Shown piece after piece: positions 48,221-61,452 of a stretch of 64,000 nt of DNA (within the stretch, counting starts at the first letter, position 1; each line of letters opens with the position of its first letter). The stretch is from Pohlia nutans (lineage: Eukaryota; Streptophyta; Bryopsida; Bryales; Mniaceae), in contig CM040094.1 in NCBI GenBank assembly GCA_022496805.1, forward strand, positions 15,523,501 to 15,587,500, written 5' to 3'. A model generated the notes under the pieces. That model saw nothing but the letters and a program-made list of their open reading frames with translations, had not been told where the DNA came from and made no database searches. The position numbers were made by a program, and so were the translations under genes.

Positions 48221-49300
48221 GCTTGATTCGACGTTCACGGACCTGCATGTCTTTATGCTGTAGAAGGTTTTGAACCGGGCCAATTATGGTGTTGGTGCCA
48301 TTCTTGTGCTGGAGCTGTATGTACCAATACACCGGGAATGAAGAACTCTCCTCGTTTTCTATCGAAATCTTAGTCAGAGACAGTGTTCCTCAATTTTCAT
48401 CCAGGTCATGATCAGGTAACTTGGGGATTGAATACTACAGCAACTTGCTTTTGCTATCTTTTGTTCAATTTCTTAAGTTCCAGGGTGTTTCGTATTCATG
48501 AGTTCCATCCCATTATTGGTTTATAAGTAAGCTTCTGAGTCTTCCTTTGCATCGGTTCCGTTCTCTATTCAGTCCTTGCACTGTTAACATGATATGGGAA
48601 TTGAGATTTTGGATATACATATATAAAGTTTTTTTATAGCTTTCTCGGTGATTTGTTGTTAAGTCTTCTATTCTAATCACTCTCATATCCTTTGAGCATT
48701 TTTTTTTTCCATATTAACATTGGTACAATGTCTTTACAAGACACAACACATTTTTTTCCGGAGATTACTGCACTATGCAATTACATGAACAGCTTCCAGG
48801 CCCTAAACTTGATCACTTCTTACAACCAGTTCTTCCAAAAATGGAGTATTAACCCTTTGACGTCTCAGTTCATTGGAGAGCAGAGAAAACAGCGTATGGC
48901 AGAAAAGCAAATTGGTTCATTTTTTCATAGATTTGAGCTGTGTTTGGGAATTGTAACCGTGAGATCTGTGCAGTACTCCGGAACACAATAAATCCGTGGA
49001 GTGTCAATGTGTGCATCGGCATGGATTGACAGATATTGCCATTAGATTGAGAGAATCTTCTGTCGCCGAGGCCGGTTTGCGATTTGAGAAGCTGTGATAA
49101 TTCGGATGATCCTTGATAAATTGAAAAAAGTTCTGAACATGGTTTCTGTGCAAGATGTGTGCACATCATATGCATTGGTGCTCCAAAATTTGGAGTTCCG
49201 TACACGGAAGGCAGGGTGGGCACTTTCATGTAGAATAATTAGTAAAAGTTCGAACAGTGGAGGTCGGCACTTTCAAAAATAATTATTAAAAATTCGGCTA
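48221..49300. other. 3' region of RPL27A and intergenic
   Basis: The 3'UTR is followed by sequence without a gene. A solitary TTAACCCTTTGACGTC terminus at 48849 resembles family E, but no matching right end was found before 49301. Confidence 0.5.
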
Positions 49301-49699
49301 TTAACCCCTAAAGGACCGGAGTGTTTTTCCTTCAAAAACAGTCCAATGCTGTCATTTCTACTCCTACGTGTAAATATTCTAAAATATATGTTATTTTAAC
49401 CTCTTAACCACAAGATCTTGTTGTAAACTACTTGAATAACACCCACAAGAAATTTCGTCAACATTGACTGCACGGATTGCAAGTTATTTGTGTTTGATGA
49501 AAAAAAACACACCAAAAAAACACCCGCCCGAAAATTTCAGCTGCGTTTGACCGTGTGTACAACAAAAAAGTTCCACTACCAAAACCTGTTGCACTTCACT
49601 TTCACATTCTATATGATGTTACTTAGTTGTGTACCAATTTTCGTTGCGTTTGGAGATGTTTAGGATGTTGAAGAACACCCTGCACTTGTTGGGGGTTAA

Positions 49700-50950
49700 A
49701 AAGTTTAAAACAGACTCTTTGTTTTTGAAATTGCAATATTTCCAACTTTTGTTATTTAAAATATGAATCCGAGCGGTGAAACATAAGTACATTCCACCCT
49801 CTGTAGAATGGCGAAAAAAAATTTGAAAAAAAATTAAATCTCCAAACTTTAAAAGACATATAGCATATTTTCTAAGAATTTTGGAAGTTAGGGAAGAAAT
49901 AAAGGGTGGAGGAAGGGAATCCAACAGCCACCTCACCCAACCCATTGTATCATTGACGATCCCACCAACTTCCAAGAGGGGGGTTGAAGACCTTTATAGT
50001 GGACTGCCACGTGGCAGTCCCTTATTGGATGGGACCTTTTTTTAATATATTTATTTAAAAAAAATTAAATGGGTCTGGGGTCAGCTTTGAAGCCAACCCT
50101 GGCCCCCCTCCAGAGACTCTATGGAATTCCAGGGAGCCCGTGGAGTGCACTCCAAAGTCCCAGGAGTGTACTTCAGAGACTCCATGGCATTCCCGGGAGT
50201 CCCTAGAGTGCATCCCTTTGGCCTTGGGCTAAGGGGATTCACTCATTTTAATCTTTTTAATTTTTAAAATTAATTAATTTTTTGTTATTATGTATTTAAA
50301 TTTTATTGATGGAATTATTAATAATTAGTCACTAAAACAAGGAAAATGAAAAGAAAATGAAAATTTTATCAAACAAAACCTTAAAAATATGAATGCAAAA
50401 AAATGGGTAAACATACAAAAAAACGATTTTATATATTTTTTTTGACACAAAGGTAGCAGAATTCCATTGCAAAGAAAAAAGCCACACATGAACCTAGACC
50501 CCAAAGGGTCCGGCAACAATTTTTAGGTTTTCAACTTTCAAATAAACTATAAAGCGAACCAAGGCCCGCAGCCCCTCCTAACTAATTGAACTTCCCCATA
50601 GTGGGTCTCACATGACTCCAAAAAATAAATTTAAAAATTTAAAAATTTAAAAATCACTAAAACAAGGAAAATGAAAATTTTATCAAACAAAACCTTAAAA
50701 ATATGACTGCAAAAAAATGGGTAAATATACAAAAGAATGACTTTCAGGGATAGAATAAAAATAATTTCCCATACAATCTTAGGGTTGGGCATCCAAATTT
50801 TGAAGATGATAGGCAAAATAAAAATGGAGAAATGAAAATTTTAAAAATGATACTGTAAATAAATGAATACATATTTGAACATGGAAAATCATATAGAACT
50901 AAATAATTCTACTACATCTATGGAAATAAAGATAACAATACCCTAATAGT
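49700..50950. other. Non-coding part of the candidate piggyBac-like element
   Basis: AT-rich. Holds a CTGCCACGTGGCAG palindrome (50007-50020), repeated GGAGTSCMCTCC and GAGACTCYATGG motifs (50110-50215), and a duplicated segment TCACTAAAACAAGGAAAATGAA (50329 and 50654). No gene. Confidence 0.5.
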
Positions 50951-50959
50951 CCCCACCGC

Positions 50960-52480
50960 TTCTACCTCCCTCCACGTTGGTGTAGCTGCTCGTGATACCG
51001 GGTGAAACAACCTCGCGTCTAACACATAAATTTGTTGCACCTAGGACAATACCAATGAGGTCTTTTCCCCGGTGTTGCAGACCACACAAGGACTCTTGAC
51101 TGTAGATCTCACTAGGACACAAATACCACTTCCCGCGGGCATTTGGGGGGTCTACCTTCCCAATTTTGCATGAGTGCTTTGCATGATTGATTGCGAAATT
51201 GTAAATGGGTTATAGGCCTTCGAGGTGGGTTCTCGTTTTTACATTTGTCCAAATAACTCAAATACATATTTACTATCGTCATATCAATGAAGAAGAAAAA
51301 TACCCGATGTCACCATTTGTGTGACCAATTTTGAGTTGAGTACAAGGCGCGCAATTAGTCCGCTACGTCCACGCCCCTCATGTGCGTAGTGTACTCCAAG
51401 TGAATGGGGAGGTCATGATTTCCTCCCGCACAGTACCGTTTCTTCGAGGAATGGTGTCTATGCGCATGCATGGAAATCAAATAGGCAATGCATGGGTAGA
51501 AAGTAAAAGAACGGGTTTCTTATCATTCTATAACATACATGACATACTCCACGATTCGTGCATTCTCCATTTCACCTCTTCTTGTAGCGCTTCTGAGAAC
51601 GTCCTAGTATTCTTCAACTCATCCGATAAGCCCACTTGATTCGATCGCACAGTGCATGTTGCATAAATACTCTTAGACGCTAATTTCTATGAATAATCCT
51701 ACACTAGTGAAATAAATATCCATCGCAATTACATAGCCCTTTCCATCAATGTCACTTGTCAAATCCAAGACTACCTTGTGGGCCAATTTTGGCTCACCAC
51801 GTTGCGATGGTGCCACATATACGAGAATTTTTTTTTTAATGAGTAAATCTCAAAATTCCAAACATATTTTGTAATTAAGCAAGTAAGTCACGACACCATG
51901 ATCCCCCATTTTTGCGGTTTTTGTGACATATATTCTTGCAATAAGCAATAACTACCTTTGTAATGGATCATCATCTCGTCTATAGTGCAATACTTTCCCA
52001 AATTCCATATTCTCTTACAATTCTTTTGAATGACATTTACTAACCACCTAACTTGTCCCAATTTATCATACCCTGGTAAATTACGATTTCTACTATAACG
52101 CGCCGGAATTGTAATATGCAAACATCGCATTAAGGAACTAAATCGGTGCCAAGTTATAAGCTTCGAAATAATTGGCAATGAGAAATGCTTCTTAGACTAT
52201 GCCAATAACTTTTGATGTTGGGTTGCCGCTTCATACCCATATACAATCATATTGCAATGAAGACTTTCAACTCCGCCACATTAGTGCTAGTTCAATCGGA
52301 ACCTCCTAACGTATTACCATCCACATCTACGTCCATGGCCTATCGGTTGGTTTCTAAAACAATTACTCTTAGAATCGTACTACGCCAAAACAACAAAAAT
52401 AAGAACATGAAAGTGGGGAAATAACGGCCGTTAGCATTAGAACCCAAATCTCCCTAAAAATTGTATCGGTTTAGGGTCAT
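50960..52480 (-). pseudogene. piggyBac-type (PGBD, DDE_Tnp_1_7) transposase relic
   Basis: Minus-strand coding remnants in order, split by stops and frameshifts. At 52202-52279: VAELKVFIAI, stop, LYMGMKRQPNIKSYW. At 52178-51888, open: WHRFSSLMRCLHI, YDKLGQVRWLVNVI, then CTIDEMMIHYKGS (first catalytic Asp, about 51978) and MSQKPQKWGI. At about 51790-51700: KVVLDLTSDIDGKGYVIAMD, then IYFTSVGLF (second Asp region). At about 51690-51470: YATCTVRSNQVGLSDELKN, and KWRMHESWSMSCML, stop, NDKKPVLLLSTHALPI. At about 51455-51350: VPRRNGTVREEIM and MRGVDVAD (third Asp region). At about 51110-50990: CVVC, WYCPRCNKF and CFTRYHE, in shifting frames, which matches the C-terminal cysteine-rich domain of piggyBac transposases. 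It cannot encode an active protein as it stands. Confidence 0.88.
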
Positions 52481-52929
52481 AAGCGAAATCCGTGTTTTTT
52501 CACGTGGCATCCCGATACATATGTTTTATGTCATTCACATCTCCAATGTTCTCACAATTCTCACCTCCATCATTCATATCCATTCCGATTCACTAGTACT
52601 CTCATTTAGAATACATATGAAATTTCTCTGTAGACATGATCTCCGGGTTTGACGCGCCCTTGGGATTATTGCATTTTCCTCTGTAGAATTATCTTCTTCC
52701 TCAACACTCCAACGACCTTGTTGACCATGAAATTCATTGAATTTTTACTCACCTTTCAACATATTACAGTCATCATTGGTGACATATCTTTCATCCTCCA
52801 CAGCAGATGTAATATGACTAAGCTTATTGCTTGGGATTTTGTCTTTCAACGCACAATGAAATCCATTTATCAATTAGATTTATATTTAGATTTTTTTTTG
52901 TCTAGTAGTAAATTAGGTTTAGGAGTTAA

Positions 52930-55900
52930 TAGGATTTATTTCTCAATAATTTAATAAGGAAATGATCATCATCTAAGTACTTCCGGAAATTGTAAGATTT
53001 GTAGAATTGGTGTTCAGATCCAATTCTCGCGTAATTAGTGAAATTTTCGGTCGTGGGTCGAGTTTTTTGGTCGTTTTGTTTTGTGTACAACGGGGCTTGT
53101 TTTCTCTTCAAATTCATCAATTTGATCATTTGGATTTAATGTTTTGTTGTGTTGAATTTCGTCTTGTTTTTTTTAATACATCATTTTTGGCAAGATTTGT
53201 GACTTGTTTATGTTGTTGTAGAACCCTCAGGAAAGATTTGTAGCAATTAATGAAAAATCTTTCAGTCGTGAGTTGTGGTATAACACTCTAATGTATAAAT
53301 ATCACCTGTCCCTCGTATGTTGTGCAATTAAAACTGTAGCTGAGGTTACGTTTTGTGTTATTTCTGTTATGTAATTATTATTTTTTTCAATTTTCTCATC
53401 TATTTTTTTTTTTCTTTATGTAGTAATCCATGAGTTGTGAGAGATACTATGTAGTGAAGGCTATGGTGTGAAGATTAACGTGTGTATGTGTTAGTGTGAG
53501 TTTGTGTGCGTTTATGTGGATTTGTGTATGTTTGTGTGTTTGTAAGTGATATGTGTGAATTTGGACGGGAAAAAAAATATTGTGATTAATGCAAAGGTAT
53601 AAATCCCTAAGAGATCTTGAAATTGAGCATATGCGTGAGGATTGTGCGTAAAGGAGAGCCAAAATATTTTGATTGAAGTATTAAATTCGTTGAAAAATCA
53701 TACGTACACCTAAACACCTTCATTTGAATAAATAATTTATTTTAATAGAACTTCATCCATTCATATCGTCAATAATACGCACATTTTCAGTGAATTTTAT
53801 ATTTTTTTAAATTTCATAAATACAAAAGAGCGTACAATAGTTAGTTTTTTGAAATTTAATTTCATTAAAAATTTATCGCATGCCTTCGTTCTGAAAGTAA
53901 AATAAATTAAAAAATCGTAGCAAAACTTCATCCATTCGTAATTACAATTATATACATTCATTTTCGATAAATTTTATATTTTTATAAAAGTAATAAAATA
54001 TAAAAGAGTCTGATGTTCTTATTTTTTAGAAGAATAAATTAATTAGAAAAGAATTGAACGTTGTCTTGCAGAGAATGCAAACATTGTGATAAAACTTCAA
54101 TCGTTTATAACCTCTAATCTGTACATTCATTTTTGTTGAATTCCATGTTTTTATGAATGCCACAAGTGATGTAAAAGCGTGGTATAAGCTATTTTTCTAA
54201 GTAACAAAAAACTTGATGAACAATTCAATGAGAAAATTGATTATTGTAGTTTTTTGATTTTAAAATCACTGAAAACGAACAAACTCTTAACTTTTACATA
54301 CCTTATTCAATTTAGGTGTATTTTAACATTTTGCAAACGTCATAAACTACACTTTTACATAAACCTAAAAAAAATTACAAAAAATTATAAGAGTACAAGT
54401 GTTCATTTATTGTAAAGACTATTAAAAAATAGAATTAATAATTAATTAATTGTTTGATAAAAACTTATATAAATTCTCGAAAAAATTAAATAATTAATCA
54501 CTTATCTCACTTAAGAACTCATATATGAGATAAAGAAATAATTTTTAAATTACATAATTGATGCATTGTTTGAAGTAAAATTATCCATTCTTCGGCCGGT
54601 TACATGTCGTTTTAATATGCAATCGATCAAAATGCACATACATATAAATATCTCATAAACCATTTTCATTTTAATCACACGAATCATTCATAGAACTAAC
54701 TTTTCGTAAATTCTGCAGTAAAATTTTCATTTGTTGTGGGAGGCTCAATCAACAGTAAGTGTTTTATACATTAAAAAATTTACTATTTATAAGTTTCTAG
54801 AGACTTTTTCTCTGTTTAATCCAGAGTAGTAACTTATTAAGAAATAAAACTAGTAAATTGAGTAACAAAATTTTACTTAAATAGAAAACTAGATGTTTTT
54901 ATAGCTTAATTACAGTCGAAATGCTGTTACTACAACCTTTTAGCTTAAATAATGATGAAAAAGTAAAAATGACAGATAAAAATAAAATGTAAAAATATTT
55001 AAGAAACATAACTCGTAAAAAATAACTGGTAAATTCAATTAATGAAAAGAATTAGTAAAATTAGGAATTAAATAAACGGTAAGTAGGACAGTGTTTAAAT
55101 AGACGAGCAGTTACAATTTTAGTAAATCTCAAAAATTCATCAAAAATATCTTGAATATGTAAGAGAATCTCAAAAAAATTGTAAAAGTAACGAGTGAAAT
55201 TAAAGCAGTAAACGCGAGCATTGATTCCACTAGAAAGGAAGTGCGAAGGAAAAGAGACAGGACATATCGACTAGCACCTCTCATTCTTATGTACGACTTT
55301 AAGAGCACGCTCATCCCATTCAAGATACTAAATGTATTGCGCATAGCTAAGCAATATGCTACATCAAAACATAACGAGTCATCATTCTGATTTTCTGAAA
55401 AACCTCGAAAATCAAGTTTATAGTAGGAGTATACGACTTTAGACAAGTGGATAAAGGTTTTCGCCAGGAGGACTATTTTGCCGACGCCGAATACGGAAAG
55501 TGTTACAAAGGGTGGCTCAAGCAATTTGTGCCGAATGTAAATTTTCTGAAAGCGTATTCATATTAAAAGGTAATATCGCACGCAAACATTGGAATAGAAA
55601 CTGCGCACGCCATTCTTCTTCACGTTGAACATCCTGTCGAAATATCTTTCACAGCAGGTATATTGTCGCGAATGCTGAAACATACTTTTTCAAACCCAGA
55701 ACGATAAAGAATGGTAATATAGTGAACATCTTCATATTTAACGCCTTGGGATATAAACCTCTAAGTGACCGTTGAGGTTGACGGTTTATGAGAAGAACAA
55801 AAAGATTGGGCACGTGCGACAATATTATTTGCACAATAGCGAGTTGCGGATGGAGGTGTACATTAACCACGTAGGGTTCGAAGGCAGTTGCTAGCAACGA

Positions 55901-58730
55901 CTTTTTCGGCTCTCCGACAGTTATTTGCATTAGCATCGCACGATATATAAATAATGCTAAAATGACCTGAAAATTTAAACGATGATTTCAAATTACTGTA
56001 AGGGCGGCGACAAATTTTAAGAATTATTCGAATTAGGGAACTACTTCGTTTGAAAAGATCTACTTACCGTACACTTTGCAAAAACGTGAAGAGTTTTTCT
56101 CGATGTAGGACAAGACAATTCGGGAGGCCAATCCGTTTCTTACAAACGAAGACCATCAAGGATGATTAATAAAGTCAAAAGTTAACAAGTTACTAAGTAA
56201 TAGTAAATTCTGCTAGCAGCAAAATAAGGAGAATTTGACAGGATATGATATTTTTAGCAAAAGAACAGTTTTCTGAGCTAATTTTGGCCTTCTAAAGCTA
56301 TGGGCGAAATCTATTAGCCGATTCGAGCTTTATTTGAAATTATATTAGGATGTCTAGCAGTAAATTCGAGGTCTTTTGCAATTTTATCATTTTTCATTGA
56401 AAATAAAAAGAAAAAGAAGGAAAAATGAAATAAAATAGGATTTTTTTCCAAAGTAAATAGATTATTTCTTAGCAAACTTGAGAAGAAAAAAAAAATAAGA
56501 AAGAGAAGAATGATCTTTCGAAAAGTAAAAGTAAAGTCAATTAATTGTTGATTTTTAAGTTGACAAAAATTGACAAAAGTTAGTATCTAGATGTTTTGCA
56601 TTAATCTTGCAAAATGACGAGAATGCATCAAATTTAGTTTAAAATTCATAGGATCTTTTTAATTATAAGAAAAAATGAATATTGTCAAATTTGAGTAAAA
56701 GTAATTTTTAGAAATAAAAGTATAAAGTAAATTAGATATTTTTTGCATCAATCTTGGAAAATGAGGAGAATGCATCAAATTTAGTTTAACATTCAATAAA
56801 TTTTTCTTTATTAAAGTCAAAATGGATATTATCAAATTAAAGTAAAAATGAAAGGAAAAATAGATCTTATGCTATTACTTTACAAATTGTCAAAATTTCA
56901 TGATTCAAAATTAAAAGGTTTAGATTTTGGTTTCATTGATTTAAATGAGGTAGATTAGGTAGATTATTTTTTTACAATTAGTAAGTAATGTAAAAACTTT
57001 GAGTTAATATATGATCAAGTATATTTTCCTTAGCAAATCACGTCATTTAAGTAACGATAGTACTTTGCAATGATACAAGCTCTCAATTATGTATATACAT
57101 TTAAATATATACAATATACATTTCTTTTAGTTTTATCTTTCTTTTTCCTTAAAGTTTAGTTTGAATTGTTGTTTTAATGTTTCTATATCCTATGTGAAGA
57201 AATTAGTGTTTAATTTTCTCTTAATAACCCAAATTAGTGTTTAATTTTCTCTTGATTTCCCAATTAGCAAAAACAATTGAGAATCTTACTAGTTTATAGA
57301 TGTTCTCGCGTTCAAAATTGTTATATTAATTGATTAATTAGCTTAGTTAGACAATTTAGTGTGAAAATAAACTTAAAAAACTCCAAAAAATGCTTTTAGT
57401 TTCATCACGTATAGATTCATTCGCCACATTTTTATTTGCTGCAGTTTCATTTGTCGAAGTTTCATCTGTCGTACTTTCATTTACCACCATGGTAAGTTCA
57501 TTTGCCTTCAAATTAACTAAATTTTTATTTTTGGAATTCGCATGAAAAATAAAAATGACGGTGAAGTTTGTTTTCTAGATTAATTCATAACAAAAAATTG
57601 ATATTAGAATTCACGAATAAAAACTAAGAATGTTGAATTAAACTTAAAAATCATTCTAAACTTTGTTTATCCATAACTTTTGCATGATTAGTTCAATTTC
57701 ATCGAATTTTGACTTTTTAGAAACATGAAAAGGCATACTTTTACACTATGTGAAGAAAAATAAGAATTTTAAGAAATAATTAAAGTATCCATTGCTTGGA
57801 AGGTTAGAAAAGTACGTATCCTAGAATAATCGTTATAAAAGACTAGATTAATTTGCAAAATAACTTGACATGTCTACAATTCTTATTAAAGAACCTGTTA
57901 TGAATCAATGAGCGAATCTTTAACTCATATTTGCGTTTAAAGATTATAACGGATAATGTTTTTTGATTTGACATTGTGTTCACATAATTATTAACAAATA
58001 ATTCAAAACCGATTAAATAAATAATATATAATGTAATACAATTATATTCATTTCTTAATGTTTAAATATCAAATGCAAACATCTATCATCATAAATATAA
58101 ATCTTGTGATATTACAAGAATGAATCTTATGCATTAAACTTGTTAAAAATATTAAAATATAAATAATTAAATCTCAAATAAATTATAATAAAATTTTGCG
58201 AGTGTTTTATGTAATATACATATAAGTATGATGTTTTATTTTTATATATTAAACAATGAATTTTTGTTTTTAAACTTAACTTTGATTTTAATAATTTTTG
58301 CATCTGAATTAAAGATATTTGAAAATATATTACGATATACGTTGAAAATATTACACATTAAAATGTAAATAATTATTATTTATTATCACTTGTCTTACGT
58401 ATTTACAATCTTCATAAAAAATATAGATATGAACATAAAATATTATAAACTTTTTGTGTATGTAATATGTTAATATAATTTTTTATTATACAAATATATT
58501 ATTATACGCTCAATGTTTTTTGTGTTGATAGTTTTTTTTTTTCCAAGTTAATTGTAACTACAATTTTTTCTTCATTTTTTTAAATGTTTGCATTTCTAAC
58601 ATAAAATACGATGTAATACGATGTGAAAGTCGCTTACCCTCAAGATACAATGTGATTCATCATGATGCAACTCCAATTTGTTTAGTCGGATTTTCATCTA
58701 AGTCACACGTAGGTTATACTCATCGACGAG
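52930..58730. other. AT-rich gene-free stretch
   Basis: No recognisable gene in about 5.8 kb. A GT-rich simple tract lies at 53478-53560. A somewhat less AT-rich island at 55080-56170 has minus-strand open frames of 131 and 95 residues without known motifs. A 145-bp tandem duplication lies at 56583-56870. Short repeats of TTTCATTTGTCGAAG type occur at 57400-57510. Confidence 0.55.
56583..56870 (+). repeat. Tandem duplication, unit about 145 bp
   Basis: Two copies sharing TAGATRTTTTKCATYAATCT, GAGAATGCATCAAATTTAGT and AATGRATATTRTCAAATT. Confidence 0.75.
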
Positions 58731-58735
58731 GAGAA

Positions 58736-59584
58736 ATTTCAAGTAAGGAAGGAGCAGGATGCTAGACATGGAGTAGCAAGGTTGATCATGAAGATGAAAA
58801 AAGAATGGATGGTGGAGTTGGAGGAGCAACTGGTAAGAGCATTCGGGCTTTTTTTTTTTTCCCTGAAAAGTTTTTCTTGTTTTTGTATTGCATAAATTTT
58901 AACTCTTTTCATTTTTACAGCGGATACATTTGAGAGCATAAGAAGATCCATGTCCTCTTTCTCACGTGACCTCATGCCTTTTTTCGATAATCTCCAAGCC
59001 AGAGGAATTCAATTTGAATTCATGGGATGATTCTTTCTTGCTCACATATGTTGCAGAGATCTTGGAGGATGAAGACACGGTCCTCGGAAAGGCAATCAAG
59101 CAGAAGTTCACCTGTATTTCTAACCTACTTGATGATGTGGATTGGAAAGTAGGTTGTAGCAAAGAAGGATTAGAAACGCAGATTGAAAGGCTGTGGAAAT
59201 TGATAAAATCTATAGAGGTACTGGCTACAGGAGAAAAGAAGCAGAAGATACGGTATGAATCTATCATTGAGCTAAGAGACGGGCAACACTCGTATAAAGA
59301 CGAAATTCAATATAATCAACGAGTGGCCCTCTCAGATCCAACGACTCAAGATGCAAGGAAGCGAACATTTTTTAGACAGAAGTAGGAGGCATTGAGAAAG
59401 AGCTAAAGCCTAAACCATAAAAAAAAATTGTCATGAATTATTGCTAATTTTATCCATCATCATACATGCTGTAGTTATATATGATACTAATAAAATGTGA
59501 TTTTATAGACATGAGGAAAAGTTAAAAAGGCAAGAGCGCAGAGCAACTGTGGCAAACGCTGTCGCGATGCAAATGCGCATATAG
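58736..59584 (+). CDS. Unknown multi-exon gene, possibly transposon-derived
   Basis: Three open segments. Segment 1 (to donor CTG|GTAAGA at about 58831) encodes EEKFQVRKEQDARHGVARL. Segment 2, open from 58942, encodes KPEEFNLNSWDDSFLLTYVA and ILEDEDTVLGKAIKQKF, then a charged helical stretch to RTFFRQ, ending at donor AA|GTAGGA (59381). Segment 3 (59509-59584) continues in phase as KHEEKLKRQERRATVANAVA and stops. The junction of segments 1 and 2 is unresolved: the obvious acceptor at 58920 leads to a stop, so one frameshift or a missing exon is likely. Segment 3 and its upstream intron return inverted at 61324-61452 with the frame RQERRATVAK kept, which supports coding and a repeat-borne gene. 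The charged, coiled-coil-like C terminus is seen in many DNA-binding or transposon accessory proteins. I do not recognise the family. Confidence 0.35.
59430..59584 (+). repeat. Inverted repeat, arm 1
   Basis: About 135 bp whose reverse complement is at 61324-61452 (shared TAGTTATATATGATACTAA and CAAGAGCGCAGAGCAACTGT). Confidence 0.85.
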
Positions 59585-61323
59585 TGTAAAAACTTATAGT
59601 ATTGTTATTTTGATGAGTTTTAAGATATCTCATTTAAAGAAGAAATGAATAGGGAATATTTGAGAAAGATTATGAATTGATTCATAATCTCTACAAGGTT
59701 TTAATTGCCTTGTGTTTTGACTAATAAGAGTCAAACTTTACATTTATCTTCTTAGAATGAGTTTTGATATTTAATTTGAGTTTTGATAGTTGTTGAAAAG
59801 AAAGGTGAAGATTGTTTTACCTTTCTTTTAGTTTTTTGTGAGTTTATCATTAAAATAAGCGAATGGATAGAGGTATGGGAGACTTTTGGGTCACCCAATT
59901 AGTTTTAGGGTGCCCATGTGGCTAGGTATGGGCTGATGTGTTCCCCCTTGTGGCTTGATAAGGGGGGCCTTCTTCTCCCGAACCTCATTCTTCTTGTGTT
60001 CATGTTTTAGTTTTTTAGTTTTGTGCCGTGTGTTTGAGGACAAGTGACTTACTGTGTATAGCTCGGATTTCAATGAAATTTTGAGAGCACGTTCCTCTTC
60101 TTGTTGTGATTCCAATGGTGTGTGGCGCTTGTCATTTGGAGTTAGTATGAGAAAGTTATGCTTTGAGAAGTGAAAGAGGGTTTAGTGCCGTCGAAATTCA
60201 AAGGCAGTCGCTTTAAACTCTTGTAGAAATTTATATAATGATCGATTAGTTTTGAAATTTGGTGAGCACATGTGTTATGTTGATAGCTTTCTAAAAAGCT
60301 ATTAAACTCTTGTTTTGGAGTTAGGACGTGAAAGTTATGCTTGTAGAAGTTTGAGGGTGTGAAACTGCCGCTCAATATAGGAGTTCCATTTTTGACGAAG
60401 TATAGAAAACGGACAGTATGATATTTTAAGCTAAGATTTACAGGCAACGTAGATGGTGATGTTAGCTTTCTAAAACATTATGGCATCATGTATTTGGAGC
60501 TTTTATGAAGATGATATGCGTCCCGAAGTGGAGAGATGTACAGCTGCCGTGAATATTTGGAGTCTCAACTTCAGCACGCTATAAATATTGAATGGTAAAT
60601 CATTTTCTCTTGAAAATTTTACAGATTGTGTAGCTTTGTGTTAGCTTTCCAGAAAGTTATAGCACACTTGATTTGGAGCAAGTATGTGTCTGTGGCATTC
60701 ATTTGAATGCTGACAGTGTTTTTAAAGGTTTAAGCCTTTACACGGTTTGCTATTTTGCAAAATAAAACATAGATTTGGGTTTTTAATGGTATAAACAATA
60801 AATTACACTATCATATTTCCCCATACCTTGAATTCAAACTAGTTGCAGCTAGAAACCCCGCGTTTTCCCAGAGCAAAACCCTCTCTACCCGACAACGCCA
60901 CTACTTCTCTTAGAGAAGCATATAAAATGCTCAGAAGTCAAGGTAAAGAGGAACAAAACCACTAGGTCAATTTTATTTGTGTTTCAATTTTGTTGAGAAA
61001 ATTGCCCCTGGAGATATCGGCGACAGACTCACCGCTCTCAGCCTCAGATTCACATCTCCTAAACTCAGACTCACAGCTCCTAGCCTCTGACTGACACCTC
61101 CAAGCCTCAGATTACGTAGGTGAATTCGAAGCAGAGGAGTCAAATGAAAAATCACACCAATCATAAGCACATGAGGAGTCTTAAGACAGCAAGTGCCGAG
61201 CTTCTAGAAGCGACTGAGATCAGAATCGCGGCCCTTACAGGGAGCAGAACCTCATAAGAAAAGGAGAACCCATCTTCAAGTAGATTGAAATATATTGGGC
61301 AAGAGACGGGAAGTGAAATTTAC
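59585..61323. other. Non-coding region with leader/LTR-like internal repeats
   Basis: At 60120-60690 the pattern 'TTTGGAGTTAG..CGTGAAAGTTATGC', 'GTGAAACTGCCG' and 'TTAGCTTTCTAAAA' recurs three to four times, as often seen in LTR or leader regions of plant retrotransposons. At 61030-61115 there are four short repeats around CCTCAGATTCACATCTCCTA. No complete gene or LTR pair was identified. Confidence 0.4.
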
Positions 61324-61452
61324 TTTGCCACAGTTGCTCTGCGCTCTTGTCTTCCTAACTTTTCCTTATGCCTTCAAAACCACATTTTGTTAGTATCATA
61401 TATAACTATAGTATGTATGATCATGGATAAAATTAGTAATAATTCATAATAG
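61324..61452 (-). repeat. Inverted repeat, arm 2
   Basis: Reverse complement of arm 1. The minus strand keeps the frame HKEKLGRQERRATVAK followed by a stop. Confidence 0.85.

Larger units (their letters stand above)
49301..52929 (-). mobile_element. Candidate full-length piggyBac-like element (decayed)
   Basis: Left TTAACCCCTAAAGGACCGG at 49301 and right GGTTTAGGAGTTAA ending at 52929 (reverse complement TTAACTCCTAAACC, 11 of 14 bases the same). They enclose the relic transposase, which reads on the minus strand. Length of about 3.6 kb is in the normal range for piggyBac elements. A second TTAA-ending sequence at 49696-49699 leaves open that 49301-49699 is a separate small element, so the borders are inference. 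Confidence 0.45.

Noticed and set aside
55129..55936. Minus-strand open frames of 131 and 95 residues
   Set aside because: No recognisable motif, no start context, no splice logic; kept only as a note on the AT-rich stretch.
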